43,744 nucleotides of DNA. Origin: Oscillospiraceae bacterium. Lineage in GTDB: Bacteria > Bacillota > Clostridia > Oscillospirales > Ruminococcaceae. Of the stretch, positions 24,256 through 33,687 are shown in pieces (positions within the stretch are counted from its first letter, which is position 1; each line of letters starts with the position of its first letter). The notes beneath the pieces are model-generated. The model was not told where the DNA came from, did no database searches, and was given only the letters and a program-made list of their open reading frames with translations. Made by a program: the position numbers and the translations under genes. Location of the stretch: NCBI GenBank assembly GCA_017483465.1, contig JAFUWN010000039.1, positions 1 to 43,744 on the forward strand, in the 5' to 3' direction.

Positions 24256-24292
24256 AAAACTGTTGTTATTTTTAAAAAGGGAGTTCCTGTCT

Positions 24293-25072
24293 GTGAAATT
24301 ATTCAAAGAATTATATGCTTATCGTGAGATGATTTTCAGTCTTGTCCGGAAAGATCTCAGAGGCCGTTATAAAGGCAGCGTATTGGGATTCTTATGGACG
24401 TTTATCAATCCATTGTTTCAGCTGATTGTCTATACAGTCGCTTTTTCTTTTATTCTGCCAAGTCCGATTGAAAAATATTATCTGCATTTGTTTGTTGCCC
24501 TGATTCCCTGGATTTTCTTTTCTTCCAGCTTACAGGGCGGAGCCAATTCGATTATGGCAGCAAAGAATTTAGTCTCTAAAATTTATTTTCCCCGTGAAGT
24601 GATTCCCATCTCGTATGTGACAAGCTGTTTTGTAAATATGCTTCTGACGTTTATTATTATCTTTTTTGTCGTGATCTTTTCAGGAGTTGGCCTGAATTTT
24701 TTAGCGATTGCCTGTCTGCCGGTGATTATGCTGGCAGAATATATTATGGCTCTGGGACTGGCTTTACTATTCTCGGCGATTACCGTCTTTTTCCGTGATA
24801 TGGAACATATTCTGAGCATTATCACAATGGCCTGGATTTATCTGACACCGGTATTATACCCGATTGATATGATTGCAGATCAGAATATCCAGAAATTATT
24901 TTATTTAAATCCTATGACTTCGGTAATTGTCGCTTACCGTGATGTATTATATTATGCGAAAATTCCGGATTTATCCACGCTGGTGATCGCATTCCTGTTC
25001 GGAATTGCAAGCCTGATTTTAGGAGAATTTGTCTTCTCAAAACTGAAAAAACGCTTTGCGGAGGTGCTGTGA
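24293..25072 (+). CDS. Polysaccharide ABC exporter permease (Wzm/TagG type)
   Basis: Membrane subunit of an ABC-2 exporter that moves a lipid-linked glycan across the membrane. 259 aa with six predicted helices. The N-terminal cytoplasmic stretch VRKDLRGRYKGSVLGFLWTFINPLFQLIVY is the classic ABC-2/Wzm signature, and the C-terminal part has NPMTSVIVAYRDVLYY. GTG start at 24293 with AAGGGAG 9 nt upstream. First gene of a nine-gene operon, 2 bp before its ATPase. Confidence 0.93.
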   Translation: MKLFKELYAYREMIFSLVRKDLRGRYKGSVLGFLWTFINPLFQLIVYTVAFSFILPSPIEKYYLHLFVALIPWIFFSSSLQGGANSIMAAKNLVSKIYFPREVIPISYVTSCFVNMLLTFIIIFFVVIFSGVGLNFLAIACLPVIMLAEYIMALGLALLFSAITVFFRDMEHILSIITMAWIYLTPVLYPIDMIADQNIQKLFYLNPMTSVIVAYRDVLYYAKIPDLSTLVIAFLFGIASLILGEFVFSKLKKRFAEVL

Positions 25073-25074
25073 TC

Positions 25075-26340
25075 ATGAATGCAGAAAATGCTATTGAAGT
25101 CCGCAGTGTGAAGAAAAAATTCAAAATTTTCTATGATAAGGGCAATGACCTGAAAGACCGGATTCTATTCCGGAATCGGAATCACTACGAAGACAGATGG
25201 GTTCTCAAAGGCATCAGTTTCGATGTCAGAAAAGGTGAAGCCATCGGCTTGATCGGCCATAACGGATGCGGAAAAAGTACGACTCTGAAATTACTGACAA
25301 AAATTCTGTATCCTGATGAGGGAACAATCGAAATGGCCGGCCGTGTTTCCAGTCTGATCGAACTCGGAGCCGGATTCCATCCCGATATGACCGGAAGAGA
25401 AAATATTTATACCAATGCTTCTATTTTTGGTCTGACTAAAAAAGAAATCGACAAGCGATTGCAGGAAATTATAGAATTTTCAGAACTCGAAGAATTTATT
25501 GATAATCCTGTCCGGACATATTCTTCCGGTATGTATATGCGATTAGCTTTCTCAGTGGCAATCAATGTCGATGCCAATATTTTATTGATAGACGAAATTT
25601 TAGCTGTCGGAGATGCCAATTTCCAGAAAAAATGCTTTGATAAGCTCAGAGAAATCAAAGCTCATGGAACAACAATTGTGATCGTTTCCCATGCCCTTGA
25701 ACAGATCGAGCAGATCTGCGAAACTTCCTACTGGATTGAAGACGGACTGATCAAAGAGTACGGCACTCCGAAAACCGTACATGATCATTATCTGAAAAAT
25801 ATGGAAGAAAAACGCAATCAGCAGCTGGAAAAGAAACATCAGCAGGAACATCAGGAAAAACAGGAACAGTCCGAACATTCCGAAACTGAAACCCTTCCTG
25901 CATTCTGCGAGAAAACCGCTGTCCGGATGGGAACAGGAGCAGTCCGTTTCACAAATGCGATGCTCTGCAATCTGGAAAATCAGAAACAGTTTATTTTCAA
26001 TACAGAAGATAAAATTAAAATTATTTTAGAATATCAGGCATTTGAAGAAAATCTGAAAGGCAATTTCGGCTATGGCATATTCCGGGAAGACAGTCTGCAC
26101 TGTTACGGAACGAATATTCTGATTGAAACAGGTTCCTGCATTCCCGTGCAGAAGCAGGGCAGACTGGAAATTATTTTTCAGAACAAACTGCTGCCTGCGA
26201 AATATTTTTTAGATATTGCCGTGCATTCCCATGACGGAATTATTTTTGATGACATCCGGCAGGTATTGTCTTTTGCTGTCTCATCAGAAAAATATGATAT
26301 TGGTGTCTGCCGGCTGGATTCTGAATTTATATGGAGGTGA
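25075..26340 (+). CDS. Polysaccharide ABC exporter ATPase with C-terminal glycan-binding domain (Wzt type)
   Basis: 421 aa. N-terminal ABC domain: Walker A GLIGHNGCGKST near 65-76, signature YSSGMYMRLAFSVA, Walker B ILLIDEILAVGD. The motif LGAGFHPDMTGRENIY is typical of Wzt/TagH ATPases. A Gln/Glu-rich linker (about 240-275) joins a beta-sandwich domain (about 285-421) with GNFGYGIFREDSLHCYGTNI, like the Wzt C-terminal domain that recognises the capped end of an O-antigen. ATG 25075 chosen with GGAGG 10 nt upstream. Inference: export is tied to a chain-end modification. Confidence 0.92.
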   Translation: MNAENAIEVRSVKKKFKIFYDKGNDLKDRILFRNRNHYEDRWVLKGISFDVRKGEAIGLIGHNGCGKSTTLKLLTKILYPDEGTIEMAGRVSSLIELGAGFHPDMTGRENIYTNASIFGLTKKEIDKRLQEIIEFSELEEFIDNPVRTYSSGMYMRLAFSVAINVDANILLIDEILAVGDANFQKKCFDKLREIKAHGTTIVIVSHALEQIEQICETSYWIEDGLIKEYGTPKTVHDHYLKNMEEKRNQQLEKKHQQEHQEKQEQSEHSETETLPAFCEKTAVRMGTGAVRFTNAMLCNLENQKQFIFNTEDKIKIILEYQAFEENLKGNFGYGIFREDSLHCYGTNILIETGSCIPVQKQGRLEIIFQNKLLPAKYFLDIAVHSHDGIIFDDIRQVLSFAVSSEKYDIGVCRLDSEFIWR

Positions 26341-26344
26341 ATTC

Positions 26345-27415
26345 ATGCGTTTCTATACGAAAATACTCCGGTTTCTGCTCCGTGATCTGTATGCCAGAAA
26401 TGAAGCGGCAAGAACAGAAACACAGAATCTTTCTGCACAACTGCACCAGAATAATCAGGAGCTGCAAGATCAGATCGAGCAGTTAAAAAATCAGAACCGT
26501 GAACTGATGCAGGAACTCATGCAGTCACAGAATTATTTTCAGGATATTATTGAACAATCCAATACGGCTCATGACGAACGTGCCGAACGTTCTGAAAAAC
26601 GTCTGGACTGTCTGGAACATTATCGTTCTGAAACAGAAAAGCGTATGCAGTCAGATGATGTAACTACTCTTGAAATTTCTCACAGAACCGAACAAATAGA
26701 ATCTGCTCTCCGGGAACATCAGATACTCCCTAATGCTCTGGAATTGTTCAATAAGAAAACTTATTCACAGGCCGGAGAAGATGCAATTATTCTGTATGCC
26801 TGTGCTATGCTGGGAATTCCTCTGAATCAATGCAGTTATCTTGATCTGGGAGCGAATCAGCCTGTTGCAATGAGCAATACCTGTTTTTTCTACGAACAGG
26901 GTGCAAGAGGCGTACTGCTGGAGGCCAATCCGCTGTTAATTCCGGATTTGAAACATCAGCGTTCCGGAGATGTGATTTTAAATCAGGCCGTTTCGGATGT
27001 CTCCGGAGAAACTGTGATTTTTAATATCCTGAATCTTGACGGACTCTCTAAAATCGGGGACGTTTCTGATATTCTTGCCAAAAATCCGGCGGCAAAACTT
27101 GAAAAATCAATCGAGATCAAGACAATTTCTTATAATGCTATTATCGAAAAATATTTTGATAAACAAGCTCCTGTGATTCTGAATCTGGATATTGAAGGTC
27201 TGGAAATGCAGATTCTCCGGAGTATGAATCTGAAAGCATATCGTCCGTTGTTTATTATCATAGAGATGATTCCTTATTCTCAGAAACTGTCAGCCGGAAT
27301 TAAAGATCAGGAGTTACTTGATTATCTTGTCTCAGAAAATTATATCGAATATGCCTTTACGGGCATTAATTCTATTTTTATTGATAAAATCCAGTATGAA
27401 AAATTCATTGCCTGA
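26345..27415 (+). CDS. FkbM-family methyltransferase with N-terminal coiled coil
   Basis: 356 aa. An amphipathic N-terminus (MRFYTKILRFLLRDLYA) could touch the membrane. Residues ~20-130 are a Gln/Glu-rich heptad coiled coil. Residues ~140-340 are an SAM-dependent FkbM domain: SQAGEDAII, YLDLGANQPV (SAM loop), GVLLEANP, and LNLDIEGLE typical of FkbM. Start at 26345 is fixed by GGAGG 7 nt upstream; a longer frame inside the Wzt gene is rejected. Inference: O-methylates a sugar, perhaps the chain end seen by the neighbouring Wzt domain. Confidence 0.88.
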   Translation: MRFYTKILRFLLRDLYARNEAARTETQNLSAQLHQNNQELQDQIEQLKNQNRELMQELMQSQNYFQDIIEQSNTAHDERAERSEKRLDCLEHYRSETEKRMQSDDVTTLEISHRTEQIESALREHQILPNALELFNKKTYSQAGEDAIILYACAMLGIPLNQCSYLDLGANQPVAMSNTCFFYEQGARGVLLEANPLLIPDLKHQRSGDVILNQAVSDVSGETVIFNILNLDGLSKIGDVSDILAKNPAAKLEKSIEIKTISYNAIIEKYFDKQAPVILNLDIEGLEMQILRSMNLKAYRPLFIIIEMIPYSQKLSAGIKDQELLDYLVSENYIEYAFTGINSIFIDKIQYEKFIA

Positions 27416-27432
27416 AAGGAGTGATCCTGTCT

Positions 27433-27942
27433 ATGCAGACGGTCAATACAGAAGAAATTATGAAACAAATCCGTGCGGAAATCAAAGAAAAAGGCCTGGA
27501 CAGTTCTATGCTGTCTTTTGAAGAAATTCCGTTCGCACAGGAAATCAGTCATGCAGATGTCAATTTTCAGCCCGCTGCTTTGCAGCAGAGTGCCGATTAT
27601 CTGAATATCCGGAATCAGATCGAGCCTTATAAGCCGATCGAAGGAAATTTTCTGGTTGTCTTTATCAAGAAAGTTATCCGGAAATTACTCAAGTTTTATA
27701 TCATGCCGATCATGACCGAACAAAATGCCCTGAATCTGCATACCGCAAATGCTGTCCAGCAAGTCAATAATTATATTCAGAGCAGAACAGAATCTGATCA
27801 GATTGCTATTTCTGCACTGGTTTCCAGACTCGATGCCCTCGAAGCAAAACAGGCCGCTAACAGACAGGAGATTGCAGCATTGAGAAGTCAGGTCAGAGCA
27901 TTACAGGCCGAAAATCAGGAACTGAAAGGACTGAAACTATGA
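27433..27942 (+). CDS. Free-standing coiled-coil protein of the polysaccharide operon
   Basis: 169 aa, no catalytic motif. An N-terminal helix NTEEIMKQIRAEIKEKGL is followed by DSSMLSFEEIPF, then a possible membrane-associating basic-hydrophobic segment (FLVVFIKKVIRKLLKFYIMP, about 72-91). The C-terminal half is a coiled coil (about 115-169). This pattern recalls an N-terminal module that precedes methyltransferase domains in some Gram-positive glycan clusters (recollection, unchecked); here it stands alone. Start taken at ATG 27433 (GGAG 11 nt upstream); a GTG at 27421 is possible. Its end overlaps the next gene by 4 bp. Confidence 0.75.
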   Translation: MQTVNTEEIMKQIRAEIKEKGLDSSMLSFEEIPFAQEISHADVNFQPAALQQSADYLNIRNQIEPYKPIEGNFLVVFIKKVIRKLLKFYIMPIMTEQNALNLHTANAVQQVNNYIQSRTESDQIAISALVSRLDALEAKQAANRQEIAALRSQVRALQAENQELKGLKL

Positions 27943-29021
27943 GAATCATTCAGTTTCTGCCGACACTGGCTTTCGGTGATGCAGTCGGAAATGATACAGT
28001 CGCCCTTCAGAATGCCATGAAAGAACTCGGCTATGAAACGGCCATCTATGCCGAAGCCGTAGATCAGCGGCTTCCCAAAGGAACAGCCTCTGATCTCTGT
28101 GCCGGAATGCCGGATTTAAATCCTGATGATGTGATTTTATATCATATGTCTACCGGCTCGAAATTAAATTATGAACTTGAAAAATATCCGTGCCGTAAGA
28201 TCATGATTTATCATAATATTACACCTCCGCATTTTTTTCACGGCTATAACGCTCAGGCCGAGTCCAATGCTCAGTATGGCCTTGACGGTCTGAAACATCT
28301 TGCTGATAAAATAGATTATTGCTTAGCCGATTCTGATTTCAATCAATCTGATCTCAGAAAAGCAGGCTTTACCTGTCCGATTGATGTCCGGCCGATTCTG
28401 ATTCCGTTTTCTGATTATGAGAAAAAACCGGATGCCAATATTATTAAAAAATATTCTGATCATTATAAAAATATTATCTTTGTCGGCAGAATCGCTCCGA
28501 ACAAGAAACAGCAGGATATTATTTCTGCATTCGCATTTTATAAAAAAAATATCAATCCGGATTCCAGACTGATCTTTGTCGGCAACTGGGGCGGAATGGA
28601 AAAATATCACGATCGTCTTGAAAATTATGTCAAGGCTCTGGAACTGGAAGATGTCATTTTTACAGGACATATTAAATTTCCGGAGATACTGGCTTATTAT
28701 AAAATTGCTGATCTGTTTTTATGCATGAGCGAACATGAGGGCTTCTGTGTGCCTCTTGTCGAAGCTATGTATTTTCAAGTGCCTGTTCTGGCTTATCAGA
28801 GCTGTGCTGTTCCGTGGACACTCGGCGGAAGCGGTTTCCTGACAGATTCTAAAAATCCGGCAGAAATCGCCCTGCTGATGCATCGCATTCTGACAGATGA
28901 TAATTTAAAAAATCAGATACTCTCGAATCAGAACGAGAGATTACAGGATTTTCAGTATGAAAAAATCAAGGCACTGTTTGCAGATCAGCTCAGTCATTTT
29001 TTACAGGAGAACGCAACATGA
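27939..29021 (+). CDS. Glycosyltransferase family 4 (first copy)
   Basis: Cytoplasmic GT-B enzyme, 360 aa, probably retaining. The N-terminal half has MRIIQFLPTLAFGDAVGNDT. The C-terminal half has FVGRIAPNKKQQDII (about 185-199) and the E-x7-E donor-binding motif SEHEGFCVPLVEA near 263-275. Overlaps neighbours by 4 bp on both sides (ATGA junctions), so tightly coupled. Donor sugar unknown. Confidence 0.9.
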   Translation: MRIIQFLPTLAFGDAVGNDTVALQNAMKELGYETAIYAEAVDQRLPKGTASDLCAGMPDLNPDDVILYHMSTGSKLNYELEKYPCRKIMIYHNITPPHFFHGYNAQAESNAQYGLDGLKHLADKIDYCLADSDFNQSDLRKAGFTCPIDVRPILIPFSDYEKKPDANIIKKYSDHYKNIIFVGRIAPNKKQQDIISAFAFYKKNINPDSRLIFVGNWGGMEKYHDRLENYVKALELEDVIFTGHIKFPEILAYYKIADLFLCMSEHEGFCVPLVEAMYFQVPVLAYQSCAVPWTLGGSGFLTDSKNPAEIALLMHRILTDDNLKNQILSNQNERLQDFQYEKIKALFADQLSHFLQENAT

Positions 29022-30220
29022 AGAAAATAGCATTTGTCATTCCGTGGTATGCTGAAAAAATTCCGGGCGGTGCCGAAATGGAAACCCGTGAAGTTACCAG
29101 ACATCTGCATCAAGCCGGTATGGATGTCGAAATTTTAACCACATGTGTCAGAGAATTCGTCAGCGACTGGAATGAAGATTATTATCCTGAAGGAATCGAG
29201 ATTATTCAGGATATTCCTGTCAGAAGATTCAAAGTCCGGAAACGGAATACAAAAGCCTTTGATGAAATTAATCTAAAGCTGATGAACCGGATTCAGCCAA
29301 CCCCGGAAGAAGAAAAAATTTTTATTCAGGAAATGATCAACAGTCCGGATTTATATCAGTATATCTCTGAGCATAAAGACGAATATACCGCATTTGTCTA
29401 TATTCCGTACATGTTCGGAACGACTTACTACGGAATTAAAGCATGTCCGGAAAAAGCTGTCATGATTCCCTGCTTTCATGATGAAGCATATTTATATATG
29501 CAGATTTATAAAAATTTATATTCTCAGGTCGCCGGAATGATTTTCAATGCCCGTCCGGAACTGGAATTAACAGAGAAAGTCTATGATATATCCGGAGTCG
29601 AAAAAATTGTTATGGGCATCGGCATGGATGTCGATTTAAAAACCGATCCGGAGGCATTCCGGAAAAAGTTTAAGCTTCCTGAAAAATTTATCCTCTATGC
29701 CGGAAGAAAAGATTCGGGCAAGAATGTGCATACACTTCTGAATTATTTCGGAGAATATAAGAAACGCAATCCGTCAGATCTGAAACTGGTTCTGATCGGC
29801 GGCGGAGAAATTCATATTCCGGAAAGTGCTGCAAAAGATACGATTGATTTAGGCTTTGTTGAGATTCAGGATAAATACAATGCCTATGGAGCGGCCGAAA
29901 TTCTATGTCAGCCCTCTAAGAACGAGAGTTTTTCTCTGGTCATCATGGAAAGCTGGCTATGTCACAGGCCTGTGCTGGTACATGACAAGTGTGCCGTCAC
30001 GAAAAATTTTGTTCAGGAATCCAACGGCGGTTTATATTTTGATAATTATTTTGAATTTGAAGGCTGTCTGAATTATTTTCTGCATCATCCGGAAGAATCC
30101 AGTATCATGGGCGATAACGGCAGAAATTATGTATTAGAGCATTTCGACTGGAATGTCATCACGGAAAAATATAAATCCTTCTTTGAAAAGATAGAACTAA
30201 GACAAGGGGAATGTCCATGA
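29018..30220 (+). CDS. Glycosyltransferase family 4 (second copy)
   Basis: 400 aa GT-B enzyme. N-terminal KIAFVIPWYAEKIPGGAEMETREV shows the acceptor-side glycine loop. The C-terminal half has LYAGRKDSGKNVHTLL (about 227) and the E-x7-E-like CQPSKNESFSLVIMESW near 302-318. Different in sequence from the upstream GT4, so it probably adds another linkage. Overlaps the next gene by 4 bp. Confidence 0.9.
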   Translation: MKKIAFVIPWYAEKIPGGAEMETREVTRHLHQAGMDVEILTTCVREFVSDWNEDYYPEGIEIIQDIPVRRFKVRKRNTKAFDEINLKLMNRIQPTPEEEKIFIQEMINSPDLYQYISEHKDEYTAFVYIPYMFGTTYYGIKACPEKAVMIPCFHDEAYLYMQIYKNLYSQVAGMIFNARPELELTEKVYDISGVEKIVMGIGMDVDLKTDPEAFRKKFKLPEKFILYAGRKDSGKNVHTLLNYFGEYKKRNPSDLKLVLIGGGEIHIPESAAKDTIDLGFVEIQDKYNAYGAAEILCQPSKNESFSLVIMESWLCHRPVLVHDKCAVTKNFVQESNGGLYFDNYFEFEGCLNYFLHHPEESSIMGDNGRNYVLEHFDWNVITEKYKSFFEKIELRQGECP

Positions 30221-32694
30221 ATATCGTTTTGATTTTTTTATATGTTGATCTTCTGCTTTGTTTAGGGACATCCTGTATTCTATTCCGGAAACGGCATATT
30301 GCAGAAATACTTGCAATCGGCACTGCATGGTTTTTCTGTTCGTATATTTTCAGTACCATGATTTTATTTTTACTGAATGTCTATACGCTGGAGAGAGGCA
30401 TTAAAATCACCTGTCTGACAGATGCAATTTTCTTTCTGACTTCTGTACTGACCTGTGAGAAAGTTCCCTTAGAAAAAATCAAAGCCGGATTCAGTCCCGA
30501 AAAAGAACTGAGAGTCTTTGTCGTTCCCTTGTTGATCGCCCTGATCGGTATGCCGTTTGTGAGTCAGAAAAATGAACTGTTCGGCATGGGTCAGGATGAA
30601 GGTGTCTATCAATGCGAGGCAATTAATTTTATCTATGGCCATGACAGCAGACAGCAGAATTTTGAAGAATATCAGCTGCTGACTTCTGACGAATCCAGAG
30701 AAAATTTTCAGATTGCCGTGCATAACAAGCTTGTCGGCTATGATATTCCGTCAGAGGATTATCCGGATACGGTCTATGATCGTGAAGTCAGTCCGGTATC
30801 AGGAATTTATCACGGCATTCCGACCTATCCGGCGATACTCGCCTTATGGGGGAAAATCGCCGGTATTGAGCATATGGCAGATATTCAGACGATATTTTAT
30901 ATTCTGATGATATTTTTCATCTGCTTTATCTGCGATAATCTGAAATTAAAGCCCGTTTCCAGACTGATGGCAGCGATCCTGTCGGCATTATCTCCGGTTG
31001 TGATCTGGGTAGCGAAATCATCTCTGACAGAAATGTTTCTCGCTGTGCTGATTGCGATGTTTCTGTATTTTCTGACCGGTCAGGAACATCCGGAACATTA
31101 TGGATTTTCTTTGATTCCGATTGCTGTATTCAGCTGTTATCATGTTTCGATCTATACGCTTCTGCCGTATGTACTGATTATCTATGCAGGGATGTATTTC
31201 TTTACCAGAAAAAGTATTTTTGCGGCTTCGATGTTATTTTCTGTATTAGGATATTTATTGAGTTATCTGATGATGCGGCATGTTCAGCCGTTCTATACAA
31301 TGAATAATTACCGTTTTGTATTTAATAAATATATCAGTTTAACTAACATCACAGAAACGGTATTAATCATCAGCGGCGTTCTGATTTTATTCTGCATGAT
31401 TTATATTCTGCTCGTCTGGAAGCTGAAAAAAACAGTTTCACTTGAAGTCTTTTTAACCAGACATGAAAATCTGGTGCTGATGCAGTGGCTTCTGATCTGT
31501 CTGACGGCTCTGCCCCTGATTTATATGCTGTATAAAGCATTCAGCAAACTGAATTCGATCGAAACCATTTCTTCTCTGACAATAGCAGGCTTTACAGAGA
31601 ATGCCGGACTGTTTCTGCTTCCTGCCGGAGTACTGATATTATTTTTCAATCCGAAACGATTTCTGGAATCAGAAAGCACACTTGTGATTTATATCTCATT
31701 TTTCTATTGTGTCTTAATTTATTCTGCGTTTTTGCGGTTTCAGACGGAATATTATTATTATTATGCAAGATATTTAGTACCGTTTATCCCGGCAGCAGTG
31801 ATATTCAGCGTATCGGCTCTGGATAAGATGGATAAAAAATTTCTGCTCACTGTCTCTTTGGCGAGTCTTTGTTTTTCTCTGCCGTATTCCGGTTTTCTCA
31901 TGAATCACAAGGATGATACCCGTATGGAATGGAGCGTGCTTGAAGATACGGCCGAACTGATTCCCGAAAAATCCTGTGTAGTCATTCAGACAGAAACACT
32001 CCCGACACTCTGGCTGCCAATCCGTGCCATCACCGGAGCAGCTGTCTATCCGTCTGAAAAAGATACAGCCGCTCAGTTCCGGACACTCTCTGAGCAATAT
32101 GAAGAAATCTATTTTATCAGCACAGAAAATTATACCTATCATCTGGATGATAATCTTGAAGTTCTGTACCGGAATGTTGTCCACTGTTCAGAAGATATGA
32201 ATCTCGGTAAAAATACCGGCCTGCCGATGCAGTTTGCAGAAACTTCTGAAAATTTATATATCTATCAGTATCTGAAATATCAGACACTCTACACAGCCGA
32301 AGATATTGCAAAATCCAAATTATACGGCATTGATGAATATGATAAGGATTTCTGCTGGACGATCAAGTCGTCTTCTGCACTTCGCTGTACACTGAAAAAG
32401 AAACCCTGTACGCTGACACTGGCACTGGGGAGCAATCTGCCCCTGAAAGAAATGGGAAGAGAACGCTTTACTATCCGGCTTTCCGTCAACGGAGCAATGG
32501 CCGATCTGAAAGTTCTGACAAGACAAAATAATCCCCGTACACTGGTTTTCGAGATTCCGGAGGAATTTTTAACAGACGGCTCGAATATTATCGGCTTTCA
32601 GACGGATATGTGGCAGGCTTCGGCAGTTAATCCGAAAGATACCAGAACTATCGGCATTCCCGTCAAGTCATTAACATTTCAGGAAAGGAGCTGA
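30217..32694 (+). CDS. Large polytopic GT-C-type glycosyltransferase
   Basis: 825 aa. About 12 predicted membrane helices over residues 1-570, and a ~240-residue extracytoplasmic C-terminal domain. An acidic segment in the first large loop (GMGQDEGVYQCEA, ~residues 126-138) has the Asp/Glu pattern expected for the catalytic base region of GT-C (GT39/GT83-like) enzymes that use polyprenyl-phosphate sugars. ATG 30217 overlaps the upstream stop (ATGA), with AGGGGA 6 nt before. Inference: transfers a sugar outside the membrane from the lipid carrier made by the next gene. Confidence 0.75.
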   Translation: MNIVLIFLYVDLLLCLGTSCILFRKRHIAEILAIGTAWFFCSYIFSTMILFLLNVYTLERGIKITCLTDAIFFLTSVLTCEKVPLEKIKAGFSPEKELRVFVVPLLIALIGMPFVSQKNELFGMGQDEGVYQCEAINFIYGHDSRQQNFEEYQLLTSDESRENFQIAVHNKLVGYDIPSEDYPDTVYDREVSPVSGIYHGIPTYPAILALWGKIAGIEHMADIQTIFYILMIFFICFICDNLKLKPVSRLMAAILSALSPVVIWVAKSSLTEMFLAVLIAMFLYFLTGQEHPEHYGFSLIPIAVFSCYHVSIYTLLPYVLIIYAGMYFFTRKSIFAASMLFSVLGYLLSYLMMRHVQPFYTMNNYRFVFNKYISLTNITETVLIISGVLILFCMIYILLVWKLKKTVSLEVFLTRHENLVLMQWLLICLTALPLIYMLYKAFSKLNSIETISSLTIAGFTENAGLFLLPAGVLILFFNPKRFLESESTLVIYISFFYCVLIYSAFLRFQTEYYYYYARYLVPFIPAAVIFSVSALDKMDKKFLLTVSLASLCFSLPYSGFLMNHKDDTRMEWSVLEDTAELIPEKSCVVIQTETLPTLWLPIRAITGAAVYPSEKDTAAQFRTLSEQYEEIYFISTENYTYHLDDNLEVLYRNVVHCSEDMNLGKNTGLPMQFAETSENLYIYQYLKYQTLYTAEDIAKSKLYGIDEYDKDFCWTIKSSSALRCTLKKKPCTLTLALGSNLPLKEMGRERFTIRLSVNGAMADLKVLTRQNNPRTLVFEIPEEFLTDGSNIIGFQTDMWQASAVNPKDTRTIGIPVKSLTFQERS

Positions 32695-32697
32695 ATC

Positions 32698-33687
32698 ATG
32701 AAATTAATTATTCAGATTCCATGCTATAACGAGGAAGAAACACTTGAACTTGCTTATCGTGATCTGCCCCGGCAGATCAAGGGCATTGATGAAATTGAAT
32801 ATTTAATCATCAATGACGGAAGTCAGGATCACACAGTACAGAAAGCCCGTGAGCTGGGTTTTCATCATATTGTATCTTTTAAACAGAACAAAGGCCTTGC
32901 TCACGGCTTTATGGCCGGTCTGGATGCCTGTCTGCACCTGGGAGCAGATATTATTGTCAATACAGATGCCGATAATCAGTACTGCGGAGCAGATATTAAA
33001 AAATTAGTCAGGCCGATTCTCGAAAACAAGGCCGATATTGTCATTGGTGAACGGCCGATTGATCAGACGGAACATTTCTCATGGCAGAAGAAAAAATTCC
33101 AGCATTTGGGAAGCTGGGTCGTCCGTGTCGCCTCCGGAACCGATATTCCGGATGCACCGAGCGGATTCCGTGCGTATTCCAGAGATGCGGCATTAAGAAT
33201 CAATGTTGTGAATGAATACACCTATACGCTGGAAACGATCATACAGGCAGGGCATAATAAAATAGCCATGACATCCGTACCCATCCGGACGAACGGAGAA
33301 ACAAGGCCTTCCAGACTATTCACAAGCATGTGGAAATATATGAAACGTTCCGCAACGGTGATTACAAGATCATTTGTAATGTACCGGCCTTTGAAATTTT
33401 TCAGCGTTGTCGGAGGAATTTTATTTTTACTTGGTGCCGTACTGGGCATCAGATTTCTGATTTTTATGGCAATGGGTGACGGAAAAGGACATATTCAATC
33501 ATTGATTCTGACAGCAATTTTAATTATGATGGGATTCCAGACGATCACAATCGGCTTGCTTGGCGATACGATCGCAGCAAACCGGAAAATTCTCGAAGAT
33601 GTTCAGTACAGAGTCCGTAAAATCGAATGCGATCCGAACCGCAAGAGGATAAAAAGTCATGAAAAAAAAGCTGATTCAGGGAATTAA
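32698..33687 (+). CDS. GT2 polyprenyl-phosphate glycosyltransferase (DPM1/GtrB-like)
   Basis: 329 aa. N-terminal GT-A domain with IQIPCYNEEET (5-15), LIINDGSQDHT (37-47) and NTDADNQY (the DxD metal motif, near 87-94). IVIGERPI and PSGFRAYSRDAA follow. Two C-terminal membrane helices (about 235-258 and 265-290) and a basic tail match GtrB-like enzymes that charge undecaprenyl phosphate with a sugar. AAAGGAG precedes the ATG. Confidence 0.9.
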   Translation: MKLIIQIPCYNEEETLELAYRDLPRQIKGIDEIEYLIINDGSQDHTVQKARELGFHHIVSFKQNKGLAHGFMAGLDACLHLGADIIVNTDADNQYCGADIKKLVRPILENKADIVIGERPIDQTEHFSWQKKKFQHLGSWVVRVASGTDIPDAPSGFRAYSRDAALRINVVNEYTYTLETIIQAGHNKIAMTSVPIRTNGETRPSRLFTSMWKYMKRSATVITRSFVMYRPLKFFSVVGGILFLLGAVLGIRFLIFMAMGDGKGHIQSLILTAILIMMGFQTITIGLLGDTIAANRKILEDVQYRVRKIECDPNRKRIKSHEKKADSGN

